From positions 62,001 through 126,000 of the forward strand of contig NZ_FOAX01000001.1 of NCBI RefSeq assembly GCF_900109775.1: a stretch of 64,000 bases of DNA, in the 5' to 3' direction. Source of the stretch: Pseudoxanthomonas sp. GM95 (GTDB lineage Bacteria > Pseudomonadota > Gammaproteobacteria > Xanthomonadales > Xanthomonadaceae). The notes below the pieces were generated by a model that was given only the letters and a program-made list of their open reading frames with translations, ran no database searches and had not been told where the DNA came from. This document shows positions 43,698 to 52,349 of the stretch, one piece after another; position 1 is the stretch's first letter; each line of letters starts with the position of its first letter. Made by a program: the position numbers and the translations under genes.

Positions 43698-45985
43698 TGC
43701 AGCGTGATGCTGCCGTGGCGCGACTCGACTTAAGCCCGCCGGAACTTGGCGGGTGTGAGCTATATCACTGGTCGCCGATGTCCCAACCGGCTTTGCCATT
43801 GCGCGCGCCTGCGCGCTGCCTTGAAATGAGGCCTGGCTGGTATCGCATCACAGCGCGAGCCGAAACGCGCAAAGGGGAGTGGATATCCACTGCACTGGAA
43901 TTGCTTTATCGGAATGGCGATCGTGTGCGTGTTCCGCTCATGGGCCCAGGTTTAGATGGGCGCATTGATGATGTCGTGCTCCTGCGGCACGACATGATGG
44001 AAATTTCGCTCTTTCCTTCGGAGGATCCGTTGGAATTTTCCATGGGAGAGGTACGGTGCCAGTTTCTGCCGTTGCCACGCAGGATCATTGCGATGCTTGC
44101 GCGTTTCCGTCACGAAAATGGCGAATGGGACCCGCGCGCCTCAGTCGCTGCAGGAGCGTCGCTGTTGCGTCATTGCGCATTGGGTCGGCCAAGAAAAGGG
44201 CTCCACGCGCTGTCCTATCGTTTCCAGGAGAGTCGGCGGCTTCGGACACGTGCGCGGACTTACGCCGATTGGGTTGCACGTTACGCGACGCCTCAACCTG
44301 CTGATCTCTTGGAATTTGCGGCGCAGGGACAGGCGCTGGCGGTCGAAGGTCCGTTGATTTCGTTGCTGGTGCCGACCTATCAGACGCCTGTCCGCTGGCT
44401 GCGTAAATGCCTGGAAAGCGTCATCGCCCAAGCTTACCCGCGTTGGGAGTTGTGCATTGCAGATGATGCGTCACCTGATCCCGGGATCAAGCGCGTTCTC
44501 GAGGAGTACGCGGCACGCGATCCACGCATCCGCTTCATCGTGCGGGCGCGAAATGGGCACATCTCGGAAGCCTCCAACACTGCATTGGTCATGGCGCAGG
44601 GTCAGTATGTGGCCCTGCTGGATCACGATGACGAGCTTGTGCCGCAAGCCTTGTTGCGAATGGTCCAACGACTGAAGGAACAGCCTGCGCTGCGGATGAT
44701 CTATTCGGATGAGGACAAGATCGACGCGTCAGGCCTGCGCTTTGATCCTTATTTCAAGCCGGACTGGAATCCTGATCTCCTGCTGTCACAGAATTATATT
44801 TGCCATTTCACCGTGATCGATGCCGACCTTGTTCGCGATGTGGGTGGCTTCAGAGTGGGCTTCGAGGGAAGCCAGGATCACGATCTCTTCCTGCGTTGTA
44901 CTCGGCGCCTGCAATCGAAGGAGATTGGCCATCTCGCGGAAATTTTGTACCACTGGCGTGCTATCCCAGGATCGACGGCGCTCGAGCGTGGCGCAAAGGA
45001 TTACGCGGCGGATGCTGGCGCACGCGCAGTACAGGATCACTTGGACCTCACGGCGGGAGGACAAGTGGAATCGCTCCTGCATGGTCACTATCGCGTGCGC
45101 AGGCCGCTTCCGGATTCGCCGCCCAAGGTGGCACTGATCATTCCAACGAGAGACCGCGTTGGACTGCTTAAGATGTGCGTCGAATCCGTTCTCCTGAAGA
45201 CGACGTATCCGAATTTCGAGATCATCATCGTGGATAACCAATCCACGTCTCCCGACGCATTGGAGTATCTCTCCCATATCGACGGCGACCCGAGGATCAG
45301 GGTCCTGCCTTATGACGCCCCTTTTAACTATTCCGCGATAAACAATTACGCTGTACGGGTCTGTGACGCCGACGTGGTGGCGCTGGTCAACAACGACATC
45401 GAAGTCATCACCCCTGATTGGCTTGAGGAGATGGTTGCCCACGCGTTGCGCCCCACCGTGGGCGCCGTTGGTGCGATGCTCTACTATCCGGGCGATACGA
45501 TCCAGCATGCGGGGGTCGTGCTGGGTGTATGGGGCGTGGCGAATCATTTCTATGCCGGCCAGCCCAAGGGATACCCGGGGCATGGAGGCCGCGCGCGCGT
45601 CGTTCAGAACCTGTCCGCGGTCACCGCAGCATGCCTGGTGATCCAGCGATCCCGTTTCCTAGAGGTCGGGGGGCTGGATGAGGCTAATCTTGCGGTGGCT
45701 TTCAACGACGTTGACTTCTGCCTGCGGTTGATGGGCGCTGGCTATGCCAATGTCTGGACGCCATTTGCCGAGCTCTACCACCATGAGTCCGCGTCCCGTG
45801 GCGCCGAGAATACGGATGCAAAACGCGCCCGTTTCGCAGGTGAAGTTGCTTACATGACCCATTGCTGGGCGGGCATCCTTCGGCAGGATCCTGCCTACAA
45901 TCCGAATCTCTCGCTAGAAGGCACCAACTGTGAACTGGCATTTCCGCCGAGAGGGTGGGATGTGCATGGAGCGATGCCAAGGTGA
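43697..45985 (+). CDS. Bifunctional glycosyltransferase with two GT2 domains
   Basis: 762 residues. The N-terminal 200 residues are of unknown type, strand-rich with RPGWYRITARAETRKGEW. GT2 domain 1 starts LISLLVPTYQTP (about 220) with catalytic DHDDE (310-314) and EGSQDHDLFLR as base region. GT2 domain 2 starts VALIIPTRDRV (about 478) with VNNDIE (565-570) and FNDVDFCLRL. Both resemble rhamnosyltransferase-like enzymes of O-antigen clusters (WsaF/RfbC type). Each domain probably adds one linkage of the repeat unit. ATG 43697 shares one base with the preceding stop (TGATG); a GTG at 43694 is the alternative. Confidence 0.85.
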   Translation: MQRDAAVARLDLSPPELGGCELYHWSPMSQPALPLRAPARCLEMRPGWYRITARAETRKGEWISTALELLYRNGDRVRVPLMGPGLDGRIDDVVLLRHDMMEISLFPSEDPLEFSMGEVRCQFLPLPRRIIAMLARFRHENGEWDPRASVAAGASLLRHCALGRPRKGLHALSYRFQESRRLRTRARTYADWVARYATPQPADLLEFAAQGQALAVEGPLISLLVPTYQTPVRWLRKCLESVIAQAYPRWELCIADDASPDPGIKRVLEEYAARDPRIRFIVRARNGHISEASNTALVMAQGQYVALLDHDDELVPQALLRMVQRLKEQPALRMIYSDEDKIDASGLRFDPYFKPDWNPDLLLSQNYICHFTVIDADLVRDVGGFRVGFEGSQDHDLFLRCTRRLQSKEIGHLAEILYHWRAIPGSTALERGAKDYAADAGARAVQDHLDLTAGGQVESLLHGHYRVRRPLPDSPPKVALIIPTRDRVGLLKMCVESVLLKTTYPNFEIIIVDNQSTSPDALEYLSHIDGDPRIRVLPYDAPFNYSAINNYAVRVCDADVVALVNNDIEVITPDWLEEMVAHALRPTVGAVGAMLYYPGDTIQHAGVVLGVWGVANHFYAGQPKGYPGHGGRARVVQNLSAVTAACLVIQRSRFLEVGGLDEANLAVAFNDVDFCLRLMGAGYANVWTPFAELYHHESASRGAENTDAKRARFAGEVAYMTHCWAGILRQDPAYNPNLSLEGTNCELAFPPRGWDVHGAMPR

Positions 45986-46066
45986 TGGGAGCTTGCACTG
46001 CTGGATGATGCCACCACGGTGTCACGTGGACCGTAAACTTGATAAGGAAAGAATAGGGGGTGATCT

Positions 46067-46702
46067 ATGGCGGTGCTGAATCAACAGGTTCCGAGCGGAT
46101 GCTTGACGGGGGCGGGGAGCCCTCCAGTCGAGTCGGTGGGGATGGAAATCCATCTTGCAGCGGTCAATGAGCTTGAGCGTCGATTGCGACAGGCGTATGC
46201 GGAATTCCATGAAATCGACCGTTTGAAAGAACGGATCTCTGCCATCGAAGCCGAGGGCGAATGCCTGAAGCAGGAGCTGGCGGGCTGCTATCGCGAGCTT
46301 GCAACGCTGACGCTCTTGCTGGCAGAGGCAGAGCAGGCCGCACCAGTGGCGACGAGTGTTGTCAAGGCGCCGCCTGTGCGTCTCTCGTTGGGACGCATCG
46401 TCAGATTCTTCAATCGATGCCGCGACCGTTGGCAGGCGAATCATGTGCGCGCACGCATCCAAGCTTCCGGCCTGTTCGATCCATCTTGGTATATCGCGAA
46501 GTATCCAGATGTTGCCGCGTCTGGGATCGATCCGCTAGAGCACTATCTGCAATTCGGTGCCGGGGAGGGGCGGGGAGTAGGGCCGAATTTCGACATGACG
46601 GCGTATCTGGCATTGAATCCGACAGCGCGGCTTGGTAATCCCATCCTGCATTACCTAGATGGATCTGCAGCGGCTAAGGAAGAGGCAACTCGGAATGGTT
46701 AA
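46067..46702 (+). CDS. Coiled-coil protein with YPDVA-type repeats
   Basis: 211 residues. Residues 26-90 form a heptad-patterned coiled coil (LAAVNELERRLRQAYAEF, LKERISAIEAEGECLKQEL). After a Pro/basic linker, residues 138-200 contain repeats of the form FDPSWYIAKYPDVAASG followed by PLEHYLQFGAGEGRG. The same repeat opens the next protein. No catalytic motif is visible, so it may be a scaffold or length-measuring partner of the polymerase complex (in E. coli O9a a coiled coil in WbdD sets chain length). A GGGGGTGAT ribosome site precedes ATG 46067. Its end overlaps the next gene by eight bases. Confidence 0.65.
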   Translation: MAVLNQQVPSGCLTGAGSPPVESVGMEIHLAAVNELERRLRQAYAEFHEIDRLKERISAIEAEGECLKQELAGCYRELATLTLLLAEAEQAAPVATSVVKAPPVRLSLGRIVRFFNRCRDRWQANHVRARIQASGLFDPSWYIAKYPDVAASGIDPLEHYLQFGAGEGRGVGPNFDMTAYLALNPTARLGNPILHYLDGSAAAKEEATRNG

Positions 46703-49700
46703 TGGAGTAGAACTTGCAATGCTTGAGCGCTTGATCGTCGAGTCTGGAATGTTCGATGCCGATTGGTATCGTGCTCGCTATCCGGATGTGGCGTTGATCG
46801 GTATGGAGCCGTTGCCGCATTTCGTCAGATTCGGCGCCCAGTTAGGGCGCAGCCCGGGACCAGACTTTGATCCTGGCTACTATGCGCAGAGCAACGCTGA
46901 TGTCGCGGCCGGTGGTTCGAGCCCGCTGTTGCATTACCTTCAATACGGGCGTCAGGAAGGTCGGCCCGGCAAAGCACCGCTCGTGGTCCAGGCCGCTGAA
47001 GAGGGCGTCCAGATTGCGGCGCTCGGAGCGCCAAGACTTTATGGTCATCTCGATCGTGCGACCCCCACCTTAATTGAAGGGTGGGCAGTAGACGAGGCAG
47101 CGCCTGGCGCGCCGGTCCGGTTGCAGCTTTTCGTGGACGGCGAAAAGGTCATGGACTTCGCCACGTCACGCGAGCGCCATGACGTCACCGCCAACAAGCT
47201 GCCCGGTGCGAATGCAGGTTTTTCGTTGCATTTGGCGCAGGGGATTCTCCGGACTGGCCAGAGCGTCGAGGTCCGCGAGGTTACCAGAGCTCGTAGCCTT
47301 GGAGAGGGGGTGAAGGTGATCGGCGCTTCGGCAGTCCGCAGCCGGCTGCCTGCGCCCACCTACCTAACCACACTTTCAACGGGGGCCATGCTTCCTGTCA
47401 CGGTAGTGGTGCCGGTCTACAACTCGCCCGATGCAGTAGCGGCATGCCTTGCTTCGCTCACTGAAAATCCGATGCCCGACTCCAGCGAAGTGCTGATAAT
47501 CGACGACGGCAGCACCGATCCACGCATTGCCGAACTCTTGCGGCGTTACGCGACGGTGCCCGGTTTCCGGCTGGAGATGAATCCGAGCAACATCGGCTAT
47601 ACGCGGACAGTGAACCGAGCGCTGGAGCTGGCCGCTGGCCGGGACGTGGTGCTGCTCAACAGCGATACCACAGTGACACCGCGCTGGCTGCACAATCTCA
47701 GGTACTGCGCATATTCACAGCCGGACATCGGGTCGGTGACAGCACTGTCGGACAACGCCGGCGCGTTTTCGGTTCCGGAGATTGGTGTTGCCAATTCTCC
47801 TCCGGCCTACTTGGATAGTGCCAGCACCGCAAAAGTCGTCACGCAGGCTGGTGAAGGCATTCCCATCGATGTCCCGACTGGGAACGGCTTCTGCCTTTAT
47901 CTGAGGCGCCATGCGCTCGATGTCGTTGGTGGTTTCGACGAAGCCAAGTATCCCCGGGGGTATGGCGAAGAAAACGACCTGTGCATGCGCCTGATGTATG
48001 CTGGTTGGCGCAATGTCATCTGTGACAAGGCTTATGTGTTCCACCTAAGGTCCCAGAGTTTCGGGGATATGAAGCGGGCACTGGTCGAGGACGGCGCGCG
48101 GCAGCTTGCCATCGACTATCCGGAATACCGCGCGCTGATCTCGCGATTCAACGACATCGAATTCGCGATGCGCCGCAATCGCCTGCGGAAGACCTTGCTG
48201 GCCGCTTCTTCGGCGCTGCCGAAGCCGAGGGTGCTGTTCGTCATCTCGACGACAACGGGAGGAACGCCTCAGACCAACTTGGACCTGATGCGCGCAGTGG
48301 CGGAAAGATACGAAGGTTTCCTGCTGCGATGCGACTCGCTGACCTTGACGCTTTCCAAGCTCGTGAACGGCAACCTGGTGACCTTGGAGACCGTCGCGCT
48401 GCATGCGCCGATCAGGGCCGTTCCGCACACATCTGATGAATACGACCGCCTGCTTCTGGACATTCTGTATCGCCACTCCATTGATGTGCTGCATATCAGG
48501 CACGTGGCTTGGCACAGCCTAGGGATCGCGTCGGCCGCCAAGGCGCTGCAGATCCCCGTGATCTTTTCCGTCCACGATTTCTACGCGCTTTGCCCATCCG
48601 TGAATCTGCTGGACACGGAGCATCGCTACGTGGGCACGTCGGAGGATGGAGCCAGATTGAATCCGCTATGGCCACAGCAGGTGGTGCCTGACGGATTCGT
48701 GCGCCGCTGGCGATTGATGATGGGGCGGTTCCTTGCCGACTGTTCGGCATTCGTGACCACCTCGCCGTCTGCCAAGCGGTTGTTTGGCGAGGTCTATCCG
48801 GAACATGTGGGCCGGATGCGGGTCATCCCGCACGGTCGGGATTTCGATCTGCTTGCGATGAATTCCACGACGCCCCAGCGTGGCAGGCCAATGAAGGTTC
48901 TGGTGCCGGGGAATATCTCGGTCAGCAAGGGGGCGCTCCTCCTGCGTGATGTCAGTGTGCTCGATGAGGAAGGACGAGTAGAACTGCATTTCCTCGGGCA
49001 TGCCATCCAGGAAGTCAAGCGCGTCGGTGTGCATCACGGCGCTTACAAGCGCGAAGAATTCCAGGCAAAGGTCGCTGCCATCGCGCCGAGCGTGGGCGTC
49101 GTGCTGTCGATCTGGCCCGAAACCTTCTGCCATACCCTGACCGAGATGTGGGCGGCCGGGATTCCCGTCCTGGGCTTGGATACGGGTGCAGTGGGCGATC
49201 GCATCCGTGCTACGGGCGGCGGCTGGCTCTTGCCGGCAGATGCGACGCCAAGCGATATCCTCCAGAAACTGGTGGAGCTGGCGAACAATCCGACGGAAGT
49301 CTTGGCGAGGCAGGAAGACCTCGCTCGCTGGCAGGCGGCCGAAGCTGTTGTCCATGACACGGCGCATATGGCGTCCAGCTACCGGCAGCTCTACAGCGAG
49401 TCGATGCTTGGTGGGAGGCGGCCTCTGCGTGTTGGCCTAGTCATGAAGTTGCGTGGCTTGAGGCATCGCCCCCCCACCGCCCATATCCGAGTGCTGAGGC
49501 CGATGCGGGCTGCGGCACAGACGGGACGGCTGGATCCACGGCCTATTTCGGTGGGTTCTCTCATCGCAGGTGCAGCCAGTGCGTTTGATGTCGTGGTCAT
49601 ACAGCGTGATGCAGTACCGCCCGCGCAGACAGAGCTGCTGTTGGACGCCCTGCGCATTGCTGGCGTGCCATGGATCTTCGAAATGGACGACATGCTCTGG

Positions 49701-50486
49701 GACTTGCCCAAGGATCACTTGGACCATGCGATTGACGATGTGGCGATCGCCAGCATGCGTGCAATCGCCCAAGGCGCCGCCTGCCTCACCACAAGTAGCG
49801 CGCCTTTGGCGGCGGCCCTATCCGAGACCAATGCACGAGTGGAAATCATCCCCAACGCACTGGACGAGACGCTATGGTGTAGCCCGCTGCCGGCAGGGCT
49901 CAGTGCTGAGGTTGCGGGGGCGCTTGGATTGAGTGCTGAACGGCGGTACATCCTTTATATGGGGTCCAATTCCCATGCGAAGGACCTCGAGATGATCGTG
50001 CCGGCGCTCGAGCGCGTGCTGGATCGGCATCCTGATGTGCAGATTCTGCAGATCGGGGGCGGGCACCCGCTTCCTTTTGCCAAGGAAGTGACCTGCCCGC
50101 CACGCTTTCCGACTTACCCGGAATTCGTGGTCTGGTTCAGGGCGCTCTGCAGCCATTGCACGCTGGCCCTGGCGCCACTGCGCGCTGATGCTTTCAACGA
50201 AGCCAAGTCGGACATCAAGTTCTTGGATTACAGCCTTGCTGGCGTTCCGGCAATCTTCAGCGACTTTGGTCCATATAGATGCACCGTCCATGACGGTTTC
50301 AGTGGGCTGCTACGTACGAATGATGTCGACTCGTGGCAAGAAGGAATCGAGGTCTTGCTTGATCGCCCTGATGTTGCTAGTCGCATCGCCGAGCAGGCCA
50401 GCAAGGCAGCCAGTGAGCGGACGCTCGCTAGGAGCGGTGTCGGTGAAGTGTGGGTGGATCTACTTGAGCGTATTGCAAGCCGGTGA
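46695..50486 (+). CDS. Trifunctional glycosyltransferase (GT2 plus two GT4-like domains)
   Basis: 1263 residues. Order: two YPDVA-type repeats (18-95), a GWAVD module (120-220; LIEGWAVDEAAPG), a GT2 domain (234-440; TVVVPVYNSPD, LIIDDGSTD, LLNSDT, YGEENDLCMR), a GT-B/GT4-like domain (512-890; VLFVISTTTGGTP, VIPHGRD, SIWPETFCHTLTEMWAAGIPVLG), then a second GT-B domain (910-1255; IIPNALD, YMGSNSHAKDLE, LAPLRADAFNEAKSDIKFLDYSLAGVPAI). Three transferases on one chain, beside a double GT2, suggest one machine assembling a repeat unit of about five linkages. ATG 46695 is chosen (overlapping the previous stop); 46659 is possible. Confidence 0.85.
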   Translation: MVNGVELAMLERLIVESGMFDADWYRARYPDVALIGMEPLPHFVRFGAQLGRSPGPDFDPGYYAQSNADVAAGGSSPLLHYLQYGRQEGRPGKAPLVVQAAEEGVQIAALGAPRLYGHLDRATPTLIEGWAVDEAAPGAPVRLQLFVDGEKVMDFATSRERHDVTANKLPGANAGFSLHLAQGILRTGQSVEVREVTRARSLGEGVKVIGASAVRSRLPAPTYLTTLSTGAMLPVTVVVPVYNSPDAVAACLASLTENPMPDSSEVLIIDDGSTDPRIAELLRRYATVPGFRLEMNPSNIGYTRTVNRALELAAGRDVVLLNSDTTVTPRWLHNLRYCAYSQPDIGSVTALSDNAGAFSVPEIGVANSPPAYLDSASTAKVVTQAGEGIPIDVPTGNGFCLYLRRHALDVVGGFDEAKYPRGYGEENDLCMRLMYAGWRNVICDKAYVFHLRSQSFGDMKRALVEDGARQLAIDYPEYRALISRFNDIEFAMRRNRLRKTLLAASSALPKPRVLFVISTTTGGTPQTNLDLMRAVAERYEGFLLRCDSLTLTLSKLVNGNLVTLETVALHAPIRAVPHTSDEYDRLLLDILYRHSIDVLHIRHVAWHSLGIASAAKALQIPVIFSVHDFYALCPSVNLLDTEHRYVGTSEDGARLNPLWPQQVVPDGFVRRWRLMMGRFLADCSAFVTTSPSAKRLFGEVYPEHVGRMRVIPHGRDFDLLAMNSTTPQRGRPMKVLVPGNISVSKGALLLRDVSVLDEEGRVELHFLGHAIQEVKRVGVHHGAYKREEFQAKVAAIAPSVGVVLSIWPETFCHTLTEMWAAGIPVLGLDTGAVGDRIRATGGGWLLPADATPSDILQKLVELANNPTEVLARQEDLARWQAAEAVVHDTAHMASSYRQLYSESMLGGRRPLRVGLVMKLRGLRHRPPTAHIRVLRPMRAAAQTGRLDPRPISVGSLIAGAASAFDVVVIQRDAVPPAQTELLLDALRIAGVPWIFEMDDMLWDLPKDHLDHAIDDVAIASMRAIAQGAACLTTSSAPLAAALSETNARVEIIPNALDETLWCSPLPAGLSAEVAGALGLSAERRYILYMGSNSHAKDLEMIVPALERVLDRHPDVQILQIGGGHPLPFAKEVTCPPRFPTYPEFVVWFRALCSHCTLALAPLRADAFNEAKSDIKFLDYSLAGVPAIFSDFGPYRCTVHDGFSGLLRTNDVDSWQEGIEVLLDRPDVASRIAEQASKAASERTLARSGVGEVWVDLLERIASR

Positions 50487-50534
50487 GACCAAGGCTTCGC
50501 ATATGCTTCGATTCGTGAAATTGGAGTGCTGGGC

Positions 50535-51782
50535 GTGATCCCTGTTGAACTTAAGCGGTGTGAGCGTACAGAACTTCCTGTTCGCGCGAGTCTGCTCGAA
50601 GGACTGGCGGAACCTAAAGATTTCAGGGTGGATATCCAATCAGTACGTATACTTAATCCTGATCTTGATCAGATACTCGGAAGCAGCTGGCGTCGGCCGA
50701 ATCGTGATCACTTCCTTGGTGCAAATTCACTGATGCTGCCCGAGCTGTGGAGTGAGGGCATTGAAATGCCCTCGCCTCTTCAGATTAGCGTAATGCATGA
50801 AGCCTGGGTATTTGGCGGCGTGATTACGCAAAGGGCTGAAGCCACTCACTCCCAAGGACAGGCGCTGCTGACGCGAAATGGTGGTGTCACTCAGGATTCG
50901 TTTGGAATCATGGATGGAAACGTCACGTGGGCGGAAAATATTCTTTCCTATGACGAGGCGTCGGGAGCTTGGGCGTATATAGGTCCTTCCGAGGCTACGA
51001 GGTTAAAGGGTGACTACTATCTCGTAGGTAATGTTCATCGGCATTTCGGTCATGTGATGCTTGAAGGTCTGAGCCGACTCTGGGCCATGCGCCAAGTATC
51101 ACAAGTTACTTCTGACTTGCGATTTTTAGTTTACGAATCTGATGTCAGGCCTTTCGCACTTGAACTTCTAAGGTTGGCCGGCGTGCCAGAGGATCGCATT
51201 GTGTCTGCTTCCCCGGCAACATCGGTCGAACGCCTATTTGTGCCCTCGACCGCAATGCGGACACATCGCTCGATTAGCCCGGAGATGGGGGAGGTTTGGG
51301 GGCGAATTTCGCTGAAGCAGGCTTCGGGGGGGTATAGAAGCGCCCGCCGCAAGGTCTATTTGTCGCGAAAGGCGATCGGGAATCGCCCCTTGGAGAATGA
51401 AGAGGCGCTGGAAGCTTTATTGCTTTCGCGTGGCTTCGAGATAAGGTGTTCCGAGACCATGACGATTCCTGAACAGATCCGCATGGCATCGGAATCTGAG
51501 ATCTTGGCGGGACCGGTAGGAAGCCAGATGTACCTGGCGGGTTTTCAACAGCCAGGCTCGTCTGTGCTGGTGCTGGCTCCCCGGAATTTTTACCTCAAAG
51601 ATGATCTGCTCCTTGCCGCAGTGCGTTTCCACCACCTCGATGTATGCTTTGGCTCGCCGCTCGATTTCAGAAAGGACAAGGCCAATCGTCGATGGAGTGT
51701 AGATCTCGTTGAGGTGGAGGCGAGGCTAGACGAACTGATAGTAAGCCGGGAGATGCCTGCCGATTTGGAACGTGACAAATAA
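50535..51782 (+). CDS. Glycosyltransferase family 61 (DUF563) protein
   Basis: 415 residues with the DUF563/GT61 pattern: GDYYLVGNVHRHFGHVMLEGLSRLW-type block (about 155-180; HFGHVMLE), then RRKVYLSRK, NEEALEALLLSRGFE, MTIPEQI and LAGPVGSQM near the C-terminus. GT61 enzymes transfer xylose, GlcNAc or other sugars; bacterial members occur in O-antigen and capsule loci. GTG 50535 is chosen because GGAG lies eight bases upstream; GTG 50526 is in frame too. Codon use is AT-richer than in the flanking chromosome. No terminator is seen before the 567-base gap that follows. Confidence 0.82.
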   Translation: MIPVELKRCERTELPVRASLLEGLAEPKDFRVDIQSVRILNPDLDQILGSSWRRPNRDHFLGANSLMLPELWSEGIEMPSPLQISVMHEAWVFGGVITQRAEATHSQGQALLTRNGGVTQDSFGIMDGNVTWAENILSYDEASGAWAYIGPSEATRLKGDYYLVGNVHRHFGHVMLEGLSRLWAMRQVSQVTSDLRFLVYESDVRPFALELLRLAGVPEDRIVSASPATSVERLFVPSTAMRTHRSISPEMGEVWGRISLKQASGGYRSARRKVYLSRKAIGNRPLENEEALEALLLSRGFEIRCSETMTIPEQIRMASESEILAGPVGSQMYLAGFQQPGSSVLVLAPRNFYLKDDLLLAAVRFHHLDVCFGSPLDFRKDKANRRWSVDLVEVEARLDELIVSREMPADLERDK

Positions 51783-52349
51783 ATGACGTCGCGTGCAGCG
51801 CGCGCAGTGGACCGTTTCCCTTCATTTTTGGGAAATGAAACTAGTCGGTTGGCTGATACGCGTCTGTAGAGCGGCCGTACTTCGAACTATTGGCGCTGTT
51901 TGAAGTGTATTAAGCAACTCGCTAGAGTGGATATGCACTCGCTTATAGCGAGCAGATCTGAATTCCGGTCTCCTAATGCAGGTCGATGACCTGCCCTAAG
52001 TGCTGCGGGAGGTTGCAGGACTGCACCTGATGTGACTCCGAACATCAGGTCTTGGTATTAGCAGCCCTTCTTGGGTTCAGCTTTCAGAGACCAAATCCCA
52101 GTCGCATCGCCAGCGACCATCTTTATCAATTGCCGTGTGGTCAGTGGCCATCTGCTCCGCCCTCGCTGGAAAACCTAGACAACGAGTGTGGAAAGGAAAT
52201 GCGTTGTTGAGGTGCATCTCAATAGATTGTCTGCGTGTCATATTGAGGCCTCCGATTTGTGCATAGGGTGCTATCGTGTAGCTGGCAGTTGGCGAATGAA
52301 CTGCTTACTCGAGTTCTGTGTAATTGGCATGAATATAGGAGGCTCTGCT
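51783..52349. other. 567-base non-coding stretch rich in inverted repeats
   Basis: No supported protein gene. Perfect inverted repeats: CTCGCTA/TAGCGAG (51919-51925 and 51946-51952), GCAGGTC-gat-GACCTGC (51978-51994) and ACCTGATGT/ACATCAGGT with an 8-base loop (52025-52050). None has a T-tract. It may be the leader of the methyltransferase gene, a structured RNA, or the remains of a deleted gene or mobile element. Confidence 0.5.
51900..51928 (+). promoter_or_regulatory. Candidate promoter for the MycE-like methyltransferase gene
   Basis: TTGAAG (51900-51905) and TAGAGT (51923-51928) with a 17-base spacer. It would give a leader of about 415 bases containing the inverted repeats described above. 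Confidence 0.4.
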
